Source: JAWWOW01 sp033851265 (GTDB taxonomy: Bacteria; Actinomycetota; Actinomycetes; JAWWOW01). Taken from it: 64,000 bases of DNA. Shown here one piece after another: positions 53,478-60,895 of this stretch. The stretch is from the NCBI GenBank assembly GCA_033851265.1, contig JAWWOW010000012.1, positions 62,001 to 126,000 on the forward strand. Reading direction: 5' to 3'. Both the position numbers and the translations under genes were made by a program. Every line of letters starts with the position of its first letter. Position 1 is the stretch's first letter. Below the pieces are notes generated by a model, which saw only the letters and a program-made list of their open reading frames with translations, did no database searches and was not told the DNA's origin.

Positions 53478-54086
53478 TCACCTGCTGCGCGCTCGGCCGC
53501 GGGGAGGGGATGTAGTGGGCGCTGCCTCGATGAGAACGATGGCCGCCGCGCGGGCAGCGACTGCGGCGTCGGCGCTGCGGTCCATGCGAACGGATAAGCC
53601 TGCGCCGTCGTAGAGCAGTTGCAACTGGGCCGCGAGATGTTTCGGGTTCTGGGCTCCTGCCTGCTTGGCGAGGTCAATGAAGAGTTTGCGCAGCCAGGCC
53701 CGGTAGTCGTCAGCGGCCTGCTGGACGGCGCCACCCGGTGGCGCTTCGGCTGAGGCGCTGACGAACGCGCAGCCGCGGAAACCGGGCGTGGCGAACAGTT
53801 CGGCCTGTGCCTCGAAGACCGCGAGTATTTGCGCGCGCGGGTCCTCGTGGCGTGCGAGCGCTGCTTTGATCCGTGCCTCGGTGCTTGCGTGTTGGGTCTC
53901 TAGGTAGGCGCAAACCAGGGCCTCTTTGCTGCCGAACGTGTTGTATAGCGAGGCCTTGGCAACGCCGGCGTGCTCGATCACGCGGTCGATGCCAACAGTT
54001 TGGACGCCTTCGTCGTAGAAGAGCTCGTTCGCTGCTGCGAGTAGGCGTTCGCGAGCCGAGCCCTTGTCCGTAGTGGGTGGCACCAT
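53478..54086 (-). CDS. TetR/AcrR family transcriptional regulator
   Basis: 202 residues from ATG 54086, the start that leaves the operator upstream; the frame runs on to 54212 across the operator and the DUF427 gene end. The HTH is typical: RERLLAAANELFYDEGVQTVGIDRVIEHAGVAKASLYNTFGSKEALV. The C-terminal half is the usual TetR ligand bundle (DYRAWLRKLFIDLAKQAGA). Its likely operator TAGACAG-n2-CTGTCTA stands 17 bases upstream and recurs twice before the SDR gene, so it represses itself and the SDR-DUF427 unit. Confidence 0.9.
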   Translation of the reverse strand: MVPPTTDKGSARERLLAAANELFYDEGVQTVGIDRVIEHAGVAKASLYNTFGSKEALVCAYLETQHASTEARIKAALARHEDPRAQILAVFEAQAELFATPGFRGCAFVSASAEAPPGGAVQQAADDYRAWLRKLFIDLAKQAGAQNPKHLAAQLQLLYDGAGLSVRMDRSADAAVAARAAAIVLIEAAPTTSPPRGRARSR

Positions 54087-54102
54087 CGACCCCAATTCCG
54101 CG

Positions 54103-54118
54103 TAGACAGACCTGTCTA
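54103..54118. promoter_or_regulatory. TetR operator, autoregulatory site
   Basis: TAGACAG-ac-CTGTCTA, perfect 7-base arms, 17 bases upstream of the tetR start. The same arms occur at 55348-55363 and, imperfectly, at 55317-55332. Confidence 0.78.
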
Positions 54119-54120
54119 TG

Positions 54121-54498
54121 CTACGCCGCGACCGTGACTTCGATGTGGACGCGGTCGGGGTAGAACGCGACGTGTCCGGCGATCTCGGCAACCGCCGGGT
54201 ACGGTTGCTCATAGCTCCATACAGCGTCGACGATCTCGCCGTCGGCCGTGACGATCGAGTAGTACGACGCGTCGCCTTTGTAGGGGCAGTACGTCGCGGA
54301 GTCGGTGCGGCGCAGCCGGCTCGGGTCCACGTCGGTGATGGGCACGTACTGGACAGGCGGGTAGCCCGCCTCCCGCAGTGTGAGCGCTGCTGTCGTGTCG
54401 GCGATCACGATGTCGCCTGCGCTGACGACGACGCGCGCGTCCGTCGGCTCAATGGTGATCGGATGCTTGGCATCAGGGATCTTGCTCGTACGACTCAT
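54121..54498 (-). CDS. DUF427 family protein
   Basis: 125 residues from ATG 54498 (AAGGAG 10 bases upstream). It matches DUF427: HPITIEPTDARVVVSAGDIVIADTT, a central VQYVPITDVD, and CPYKGDASYYSIVTADGEIVDAVWSYEQPYPAVAEIAGHVAFYPDRV with the CPYKG motif. DUF427 proteins are small beta-barrel-like proteins with no established reaction, often beside oxidoreductases. It lies 57 bases after the SDR gene on the same strand and just upstream of the TetR operator, inside the TetR regulon. Confidence 0.87.
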   Translation of the reverse strand: MSRTSKIPDAKHPITIEPTDARVVVSAGDIVIADTTAALTLREAGYPPVQYVPITDVDPSRLRRTDSATYCPYKGDASYYSIVTADGEIVDAVWSYEQPYPAVAEIAGHVAFYPDRVHIEVTVAA

Positions 54499-54555
54499 CG
54501 CTCTGCTACTCCTTCTGTTCAGGTGCACGTGATCGGCGCCCTCGGTCATCCCAGC

Positions 54556-55296
54556 TCAGACGGCCGTCCGGCCTCCATCAACAGCGATGACCGCACCCGT
54601 CATGTACGCCGCCTTCGGGGAAACCAGGAAGGCGATGACGTCGGCGACCTCATCGACCTGCGCCGCGCGATTGAGCAACGTGGTGGAGCCGAGCTGCTCA
54701 ATCAGATCCGGGTTCGCTCCGTCGGTGAACACTGGTCCCGGCGCGATGGCGTTTACCCGTACGCCGCTCGGGCTGAACTCAGCGGCCCAGGCGCGGGTCA
54801 TCGACGCGAGCGCCGCCTTCGTTGCGCTATACGCGGCGCCGCCGGCAAGGCCGACGGTCCCAGCCATGCTGCTGAGGCTGACGATGGCGCCACTGCCGTG
54901 TTTAGCCATCAGGGGCGCGAGGTGGGCGACCAGGTAGTACGCGGCTCGGACGTTGCTCGCGAACATCGCGTCGAATGTCGCGACGTCGAGATCGTTCGTA
55001 GGGCCGAACCATGACCTGCCACCGTTGTTGACCAGCACGTCGACCTCGCCGACCTCCGCGGCCAGTCGCTGCACGTCATCGACGTTTGTCAGGTCGGCAG
55101 CGACGAAGCGGCCGTGGCCACCCGCGGCCTCGATTGCAGCAACAGTCTCTGCGCCGCGCGCGGCGTCACGGCCATGGACGTAGACGAACAGCCCGTCGCC
55201 CGCGAGCTTCAACGCAACCGCACGGCCGATGCCGGAGGTCGCTCCGGTGACGAGCGCCGTCGGTGGATGAGTGTCGTGGACGAGCGTGGCAGTCAT
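54556..55296 (-). CDS. SDR family oxidoreductase
   Basis: 246 residues. Cofactor loop TGATSGIG near residue 19, NNGG motif (LVNNGGRSW), catalytic Ser and Tyr-x3-Lys (SSMAGTV...YSATK), and the late APGPVFTDG. HGRDA after the second strand (basic Arg) suggests NADP. The substrate is unknown. It is the first gene of a unit with DUF427, and its promoter has two TAGACAG-type TetR sites, so it is the main target of the neighbouring regulator. Confidence 0.92.
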   Translation of the reverse strand: MTATLVHDTHPPTALVTGATSGIGRAVALKLAGDGLFVYVHGRDAARGAETVAAIEAAGGHGRFVAADLTNVDDVQRLAAEVGEVDVLVNNGGRSWFGPTNDLDVATFDAMFASNVRAAYYLVAHLAPLMAKHGSGAIVSLSSMAGTVGLAGGAAYSATKAALASMTRAWAAEFSPSGVRVNAIAPGPVFTDGANPDLIEQLGSTTLLNRAAQVDEVADVIAFLVSPKAAYMTGAVIAVDGGRTAV

Positions 55297-55316
55297 GGTT
55301 TGCCCCTCGCAGCAGG

Positions 55317-55332
55317 TAGACCGATCTGTCTA
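55317..55332. promoter_or_regulatory. TetR operator, imperfect copy before the SDR gene
   Basis: TAGACcgatctGTCTA, 16 bp; the outer five bases of each arm are symmetric and match the perfect sites. It ends 21 bases upstream of the SDR start, where it would overlap a promoter -10 region. Confidence 0.65.
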
Positions 55333-55347
55333 CTACTTGGGTGAGAA

Positions 55348-55363
55348 TAGACAGGTCTGTCTA
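55348..55363. promoter_or_regulatory. TetR operator, perfect copy before the SDR gene
   Basis: TAGACAG-gt-CTGTCTA, perfect 7-base arms, 31 bp upstream of the imperfect site (three helical turns). It is nearly identical to the site at 54103-54118. Confidence 0.78.
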
Positions 55364-55432
55364 ATCGTGTCAAGAGAACGCTGCGTAGTCAGCTAGCTCC
55401 GCGAAGCGCTAGGCGTGCCGGGCCCGGCTTCG

Positions 55433-56407
55433 TCAGCGGACAGCGAGCACGACCTTTCCGATGGCGCGGCCCTCCGCGACGTAACGCAGCGCGTCCGCTG
55501 CCTCATCGAGCGGGAAGGTCGCGCCAATGTGCGGCCGCACGCGTCCGGACCCGAGCAGCTCCATGAGCTCGACCTCGTTGCGCAGCAGCTCCTCGGTCTG
55601 ATGCGTCATGAAGGAGAGCATCTCGAAGCCGGCGATCGTGACGCCTTTGAGCAGCACGAGGTTGAGCGGGATCCGCGGAATCTCTCCGGCCGCGTAGCCG
55701 ATGGTCACGAATCGGCCGCCGTAGTGAAGCGAGCGCAACGCCGGCTCGCTCAATGTTCCACCCACGGGGTCGAGCACGACGTCGGCGCCGTCCGGAAGTG
55801 CAACTTTCAGGGCAGCCCGCAGGTCAGCTGTCTTGTGGTTGACCAGACGTGTCGCGCCGTTGGCGTTCGCGACCGCGAGCTTCTCGTCTGTCGACGCGAC
55901 CGCCGTGACCGAGGCGCCGAGCGCCACCGCGAGCTGCACTGCGGCCAGACCGACGCCGCCACCGGCGCCGAGCACAATCACCTGGTCGCCGCTGCCGGTG
56001 CGCGCGATGGAGCGCAGTGCGTGGTACGCCGTCCGGTGCGCCACGCCGAACGCGGCAGCGTCGCGAACATTGACTCCGTCGGGTATCTGCGTCAGCGATC
56101 CTGCGTTGACGACAACCTGCTCGGCGAATGCGCCTATCAGGACCGCGCCGAAGACGCGGTCGCCGACGGCGACGTTCATGACGTCCGGCGCCACATCAGT
56201 GATGATTCCGGCGTACTCACTGCCCGGAATGAACGGTGGCGGCACCGACACTTGGTACTTGTTCGCGACGACGAGCACGTCGGGGAAGTTCACCGCTGCG
56301 GCGTGCACCTCCACCCGCGCCTGGCCTGCGCCGAGCTCGGGCGCCGGTACGTCTTCGAGGGCGACAACGTCCGGAGGGCCGTAGTCACGGCAGAGGGCAG
56401 CTCGCAT
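55433..56407 (-). CDS. NADPH:quinone oxidoreductase family (MDR) protein
   Basis: 324 residues. MRAALCRDYGPPDVVALEDVPAP start, NFPDVLVVANKY, the FIPGSEYAGI motif, a nucleotide loop LGAGGGVGLAAVQLAVALG near 148, and a QOR-type end (DEAADALRYVAEGRAIGKVVL). It is of normal length for quinone reductase/crotonyl-CoA-like MDR proteins and has no zinc ligands. It follows the acyl-CoA ligase gene by 9 bases, so the two form a unit, probably for a CoA-activated substrate. Confidence 0.92.
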   Translation of the reverse strand: MRAALCRDYGPPDVVALEDVPAPELGAGQARVEVHAAAVNFPDVLVVANKYQVSVPPPFIPGSEYAGIITDVAPDVMNVAVGDRVFGAVLIGAFAEQVVVNAGSLTQIPDGVNVRDAAAFGVAHRTAYHALRSIARTGSGDQVIVLGAGGGVGLAAVQLAVALGASVTAVASTDEKLAVANANGATRLVNHKTADLRAALKVALPDGADVVLDPVGGTLSEPALRSLHYGGRFVTIGYAAGEIPRIPLNLVLLKGVTIAGFEMLSFMTHQTEELLRNEVELMELLGSGRVRPHIGATFPLDEAADALRYVAEGRAIGKVVLAVR

Positions 56408-56416
56408 GTCCGCGGC

Positions 56417-58183
56417 TCAGAGATCCCAGAACCGCGAGCGGTCAGCCGTGTCGAACGCCGTGCGGAGGACCGTCTCGTCCTCGACTGTGAACCGGACATA
56501 GGCGTCGGCACCACGAGGGCGGACGAAGAGGTCGTCGCCGCCGAGCCGGTCAGCCCGGAACTTCTCGTGCATGAGCACCCGCGTAAGCACCTTGTTCGTC
56601 GGCGTGACCGGCAGGGATGTGCAGACCCGCACGTATCGCGGTCGCCACTTGGAGCTGATGTCGGCCTGCTCGTCGATCCAGCGGGCGAACCGCGCCCCGT
56701 CGAAGGATGCACCCGCCCGGAGCACGAGGGCAGCCATGACCTGGTCACCGGCGTCGGCATCGGGCACGCCGTAGACGGCGGCGAGCATGACGTCGGGATG
56801 ACGGCTGATGATGGGCTCGATGGGTCCTGCGGTGAAGTTCTCGCCGTCGACGCGCAGCCAGTCGCCGGTGCGGCCGGCGAAGTAGACCCAGTCGTCCTCG
56901 TCGACGTAAGCGAGGTCGCCGCTCCAGTACCAGCCGCCCCGGGTGGTTCGGGCCATGGCCTCGTCGTTGTTGTAGTAGCCCTCGAACGGGCCGACGCCCA
57001 GCTTGTTCACGAGCTCGCCGACGCACTCTGCGGGGTTGAGGAGCCGCCCCGCCGCGTCGAAGTGAGCCGGCACCTGGTCGTGACCGTCGGGGTCGACCAC
57101 CGCGATGCCTTGGCGGAGCCGGCCCACCGAACCCGGTGGTGGGCCACCCGTGCGGTCGAGGGCGATGCTGCCCTCGGTCGAGCCGAAGACGTCCACGATC
57201 TTGATGCCGAAGCGTGCTGTCGCAGCGGCCACGACATGAGGCGAGCCCTCATTGCCGAAGGCGATGCGCAACGTGTTCTCGGCGTCGTCGGGCTGCTCGG
57301 GAGTAGCCAACAAATATGGCAGCACCTTGCCGGTGTAGTTGAACCACGTGACGGCGTACCGCCGTACATCGGGGAGAAAGCGCGACGCGCTGAACCGCCG
57401 AGCGAGTGACAGCGACGCGCCGGCGACCAACGCCGGTGCCAGACCGGACATGAGCGAGTTCGTGTGGAACAGCGGCATCGCCGCGTACCCCACATCGTCA
57501 TGGCCGAGCGCAAGCATGGTGCTCATGCGGCTGCCGGTAGTCAGCAGTCGATGCTGCGTGCACCGGACCGCTTTCGGCGCGCCCGCAGTGCCAGAGGTGA
57601 ACAACAACGTCCACAGCGTCTGCGCGTCGCAGTCCGGCATCCTCACGGGGGGCGCCTCGTCCAGCGCCTTCGTCAGCGAGTCGCCCAGTGAGTGGTGCAG
57701 CGTCATGGCGGGGTCATCGGCATCGGCGAACCGCTCGGAGACGAGCACGCCGCCGGGCAGTTGGACATGTCCCAGGGCGGGCGCGAGCAGCGACAGGTGG
57801 CGCGGCTCGGTCACCACGAACTGCACGTCCGTGTGGGCGATGTCGGCGGCGAGGTGCTCATCGCGGCGGGTGGTGTTCAGGCCGACGACTACGGCGCCGA
57901 GCAGTCCGGCGCCGTACAGGGTGAAGACGTAGTCGGGGGTGTTGTCGAGCAGCACACCAACATGCGGGGGCTGCGACGGGTCGAGCCGGGCCGCCAGAAG
58001 CGCGGCGAAACGCCGCGACTCCTCCAGCAGCTCGGCGTGCGTCCACAAGTTGCCCCCGAAGAGCAGGGCCGTCCGATCACGCGTGCCCCCGTCGGTGGCG
58101 TTGCGCTCGAGAAGCGCGCGGACATTACGAGCGGGCAGCTCGACCTCGGCAAGCGGGGGGGCCAGCGACTGGGGCTGTGCCAC
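56417..58183 (-). CDS. Acyl-CoA synthetase (AMP-binding ligase)
   Basis: 588 residues from GTG 58183, chosen for the perfect GGAGG site 6 bases upstream (the frame continues to TTG 58207). ANL-family motifs: the P-loop LLFTSGTAGAPKAV, VDVFGSTEGSIALDR (A5-like), the YWSGDLAYVDEDDWVYFAGRTGDWLRVDGENF stretch with catalytic Asp and Arg, and late PVTPTNKVLTRVL carrying the Lys. It activates a carboxylic acid to its CoA thioester using ATP. The sequence resembles fatty-acid or steroid-acid ligases (FadD17/FadD-type). It is divergent from the Rieske gene by 57 bases and precedes the quinone reductase gene. Confidence 0.92.
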   Translation of the reverse strand: MAQPQSLAPPLAEVELPARNVRALLERNATDGGTRDRTALLFGGNLWTHAELLEESRRFAALLAARLDPSQPPHVGVLLDNTPDYVFTLYGAGLLGAVVVGLNTTRRDEHLAADIAHTDVQFVVTEPRHLSLLAPALGHVQLPGGVLVSERFADADDPAMTLHHSLGDSLTKALDEAPPVRMPDCDAQTLWTLLFTSGTAGAPKAVRCTQHRLLTTGSRMSTMLALGHDDVGYAAMPLFHTNSLMSGLAPALVAGASLSLARRFSASRFLPDVRRYAVTWFNYTGKVLPYLLATPEQPDDAENTLRIAFGNEGSPHVVAAATARFGIKIVDVFGSTEGSIALDRTGGPPPGSVGRLRQGIAVVDPDGHDQVPAHFDAAGRLLNPAECVGELVNKLGVGPFEGYYNNDEAMARTTRGGWYWSGDLAYVDEDDWVYFAGRTGDWLRVDGENFTAGPIEPIISRHPDVMLAAVYGVPDADAGDQVMAALVLRAGASFDGARFARWIDEQADISSKWRPRYVRVCTSLPVTPTNKVLTRVLMHEKFRADRLGGDDLFVRPRGADAYVRFTVEDETVLRTAFDTADRSRFWDL

Positions 58184-58240
58184 TCGGCCTCCCTCGACAC
58201 CGATCAATAGGAGTGGTCCGGGCGTAGCCTAAGCGCCGAA

Positions 58241-59545
58241 ATGGCCTTCGAACTTCGCGATCTCGTGGTGCGGGAAGACGACGTACTGCCCCGCGCCCGA
58301 TACACGAGTCCGGAGTTCGCCGCCGCGGAGTTTGAGCGGCTGTGGGGACGGGTCTGGCAGGTCGCGTGTCGCGAAGAGGAGATAGCCGAGCCCGGCGACT
58401 TCTGCGAGTACGTGATCGGCGACCAGTCGGTGCTCGCCGTGCGCGACGCCGGCGGTCGGATCGGTGCGTTCTACAACTCGTGCCTGCACCGTGGCACACG
58501 TCTCGCCGAGGGCGCCGGCCACTTCGACGAGGGTTGTATGCGCTGCCGCTACCACGCCTGGCGTTACGACTTGGACGGCCGGCTGGTGGATGTCGTCGAC
58601 CGCGACGAGTTCGACCCGATCCCCGAAGGGACGTGCCTGACCGGCGTACGCGTCGAGTGCTGGGGCGGTTTCGTCTGGGTCAACCTCGACCCGAATTCAA
58701 CGCCGCTGCTCGAGTTTCTGGACCCGTTACCCGGCTTGCTGGCGCCGTACCACCTTGAGCAGATGCGTATCCGCTCGTACCTGTCGACGGTGCTCCCCGC
58801 CAACTGGAAGGTCGTCGTCGACGCGTTCAACGAGGGCTACCACGTGCAGGGCACGCATCCGCAGCTCTTGCCGTGGACCGACGACGTCAACCTCTCCTAC
58901 GAACCGCTCGGCATCCACGCTCACTACGGCCGCCTGCCCAACGCCCGCCGGGAGCTGCGGCCCAGTCCGCGCTTGGGGCTTGCCGAGGGGGAGTGGGACG
59001 AGGCCAAGATCCTGTTGTCCTTCGTCGAAGGGCTCGGCGGCCTCTTCGTCGAGGACGAGCGCGCGATGGTGGACGAGATCATCTCGACCCCGATGGAGGG
59101 TCAGTCGCTGCTGTCGCGTTACCAGCAGGGCAAGCGAGAACTGTTGGTACGCCGAGGGGTGCCGGTGGACGCGTTCTCCGACGACCAGTTGAAGAGCGCC
59201 GACGACGTGCTCTTCTTCCCGAACATGGTCGGACCGATCTACCCCGGCAGCGCCATCGTGTTCCGGGTCCGGCCCGACGGCACCAGCCCTGACCGCGCGA
59301 TCAAAGACACGTGGTTCCTCGAGTTTCCGCGACCAGGGGAAGCGCCATCAAAACGCGGGCGACGTTTCTATGCGGACTGGACCGAGCGCGACTGGGGGCT
59401 CATCACCAACCAGGATTACGCCAACATGGCGCACGTGCAGACGGGTCTCAAAACTCGAGGGCCGGGCCTTCGGCTCAACAAGCGTCAAGAGAGCAACGTC
59501 TTGCACATGCACCGCATGATCGACCAGTACCTCACCGATTGGTGA
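58241..59545 (+). CDS. Rieske aromatic-ring-hydroxylating-type oxygenase, alpha subunit
   Basis: 434 residues. Rieske [2Fe-2S] ligands: Cys81 and His83 in CLHRG, Cys102 and His105 in CRYHAW. The mononuclear iron site is in DAFNEGYHVQGTH: His201 and His206. The bridging residue is Glu198 where most have Asp, a change also known in the carnitine oxygenase CntA. The C-terminal half keeps the usual SRPBCC fold. It should hydroxylate or demethylate a substrate with O2, but no reductase or ferredoxin gene is nearby. No ribosome site is visible (AGGAG is 27 bases away). The stop overlaps the next GTG by 4 bases. Confidence 0.92.
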   Translation: MAFELRDLVVREDDVLPRARYTSPEFAAAEFERLWGRVWQVACREEEIAEPGDFCEYVIGDQSVLAVRDAGGRIGAFYNSCLHRGTRLAEGAGHFDEGCMRCRYHAWRYDLDGRLVDVVDRDEFDPIPEGTCLTGVRVECWGGFVWVNLDPNSTPLLEFLDPLPGLLAPYHLEQMRIRSYLSTVLPANWKVVVDAFNEGYHVQGTHPQLLPWTDDVNLSYEPLGIHAHYGRLPNARRELRPSPRLGLAEGEWDEAKILLSFVEGLGGLFVEDERAMVDEIISTPMEGQSLLSRYQQGKRELLVRRGVPVDAFSDDQLKSADDVLFFPNMVGPIYPGSAIVFRVRPDGTSPDRAIKDTWFLEFPRPGEAPSKRGRRFYADWTERDWGLITNQDYANMAHVQTGLKTRGPGLRLNKRQESNVLHMHRMIDQYLTDW

Positions 59546-60690
59546 GCGCCGGACCGCTTCACGGAATGCGCGTCATCGAGCTAACCGGGCTCGGCCCGGT
59601 GCCTTTTTGCGCCATGATGCTCGCCGATCTCGGCGCGGACGTGTTACGCATCGAGCGGACAGGCATCCCGGTGCTGCCACCGGGCGAGGTGGACCGTCGC
59701 ATGGTGCTCACCCGGGGCCGGCCCTCCGTGGGGATAGATCTGAAACAAGACCGGGGCGTCGAGCTCGTGCTGTGCCTGCTTGAGCAAAGCGACGTACTCC
59801 TCGAGGGGTTCCGGCCCGGAGTGCTCGAGCGCTTGGGACTCGGACCCGACGTCTGCCTGGCTCGCAACCCGCGGCTCGTGCTCGGACGAGTAACGGGCTA
59901 TGGCCGGCAGGGCCCGTTGGCACAGGAGGCCGGCCATGACATCAATTACCTGTCCGTTGCAGGTGTCCTCGACCCCATCGGCCCGCGCGGCCAGCCACCC
60001 GTTCCGCCATTGAATGTTGTCGGCGATTTCGGCGGAGGCGCCATGCCACTTGCCGTCGGCGTGCTGGCAGCGCTCCTCGAACGCGAGCGTTCCGGCCAGG
60101 GCCAGGTCGTTGACGCCGCCATCGTCGACGGCGCCGCGCTGCTCGCCACGATGGTCTATGAGATGCGGGCGCTGGGGCAGTGGAGCGACGAGCGGGGCAC
60201 GAACTTGCTCGACGGCGGCGCTCCTCAATACGGCGCATACGAAACGGCGGACGGCACGTACTTGTCGGTGGGTGCCCTGGAGGAGCCGTTCTACCAATCC
60301 TTCATGCACGGACTCGGTTTCACCGTCGAAGAGATCCCGCCCCGTAACGACCGCTCCCAATGGGAGGAGATGAAGGTCAAAGTGGCGGCCGTCCTGCGCA
60401 CCAAGTCGCGTGACGAATGGCTCGCCGTGTTCCGGGACATCGACGCCTGTGTCACGCCGGTGCTGTCGCTTGCCGACGCGCCGGGTCATGAGCACAACGC
60501 AGCACGTGGCACGTTCGTCGAGGTCGGCGGAATCGCCGAGCCAGGGCCGGCGCCGCGTTTCAGTCGCAGCGCGGCCGGTGCGCCGTTACCGGCACCGGCG
60601 CCGGGTGAACATGACCTCGGGCTGTTGACAGCCTGGGGCATCCCGACCGCGGATGTCGACGTCCTGGTCGCCGCCGGAGTTGTCGACTGA
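59542..60690 (+). CDS. CaiB/BaiF family protein, alpha-methylacyl-CoA racemase-like
   Basis: 382 residues from GTG 59542 in a GTGA overlap; the frame open to 59311 lies inside the Rieske gene. The fold starts LHGMRVIELTGLGPVPFCAMMLADLGADVLRIE. The GHDINYLSVAG motif (His132, Asp133) and VVGDFGGG (Asp162) are spaced 30 residues apart exactly like the catalytic His126/Asp156 of mycobacterial MCR racemase, so racemase activity on 2-methylacyl-CoA is more likely than CoA transfer. It is translationally coupled to the Rieske gene and opposite an acyl-CoA ligase, suggesting branched-chain or sterol side-chain metabolism. Confidence 0.9.
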   Translation: MSAGPLHGMRVIELTGLGPVPFCAMMLADLGADVLRIERTGIPVLPPGEVDRRMVLTRGRPSVGIDLKQDRGVELVLCLLEQSDVLLEGFRPGVLERLGLGPDVCLARNPRLVLGRVTGYGRQGPLAQEAGHDINYLSVAGVLDPIGPRGQPPVPPLNVVGDFGGGAMPLAVGVLAALLERERSGQGQVVDAAIVDGAALLATMVYEMRALGQWSDERGTNLLDGGAPQYGAYETADGTYLSVGALEEPFYQSFMHGLGFTVEEIPPRNDRSQWEEMKVKVAAVLRTKSRDEWLAVFRDIDACVTPVLSLADAPGHEHNAARGTFVEVGGIAEPGPAPRFSRSAAGAPLPAPAPGEHDLGLLTAWGIPTADVDVLVAAGVVD

Positions 60691-60702
60691 AATTTGGTGG
60701 CT

Positions 60703-60762
60703 GAGGGGGACTTTGAACTGCCCGACTGGCGATTTCCGGTAAAGCTCTCACCAGCACAAACG
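60703..60762 (+). repeat. 60-bp imperfect direct repeat, tRNA-like on the minus strand (copy B)
   Basis: Second copy of the 48101-48160 element in the same orientation. On the minus strand the sequence continues into CTCAGCCACCA, so it even ends like a tRNA 3' end with CCA; the D-loop-like GCTGGTGAGAGC is present. The anticodon and T stems do not pair. The segment between the two copies is 12.5 kb. It lies 13 bases after the AMACR-like gene and 133 bases before dnaK. Confidence 0.6.
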
Positions 60763-60800
60763 CCGGGATTGATCCTGCAAGGACTACGCACCCTGGGGAT

Positions 60801-60824
60801 GTTCCGGCGGTGGAACGCCGGAAC
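60801..60824. promoter_or_regulatory. Perfect 8-base inverted repeat upstream of dnaK
   Basis: GTTCCGGC (60801-60808) and GCCGGAAC (60817-60824) are separated by 8 bases, 72 bases upstream of the dnaK start. It is neither the HspR (CTTGAGT-n7-ACTCAAG) nor the CIRCE element. It may be an operator or a leader hairpin for the chaperone operon. Confidence 0.5.
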
Positions 60825-60895
60825 CGTGAGGAGCGCGGGACTGGGCTTCTGGCTCATGTCCTACGCGTCCGTACCTTCGGGTGAAGGAAGGCAAC

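Noticed and set aside
55415..57409. Long open frame (664 codons) on the plus strand
   Set aside because: It is antisense to the quinone reductase and acyl-CoA ligase genes, has Arg-, His- and Val-rich sequence with no family motif, and arises from third-position GC bias.
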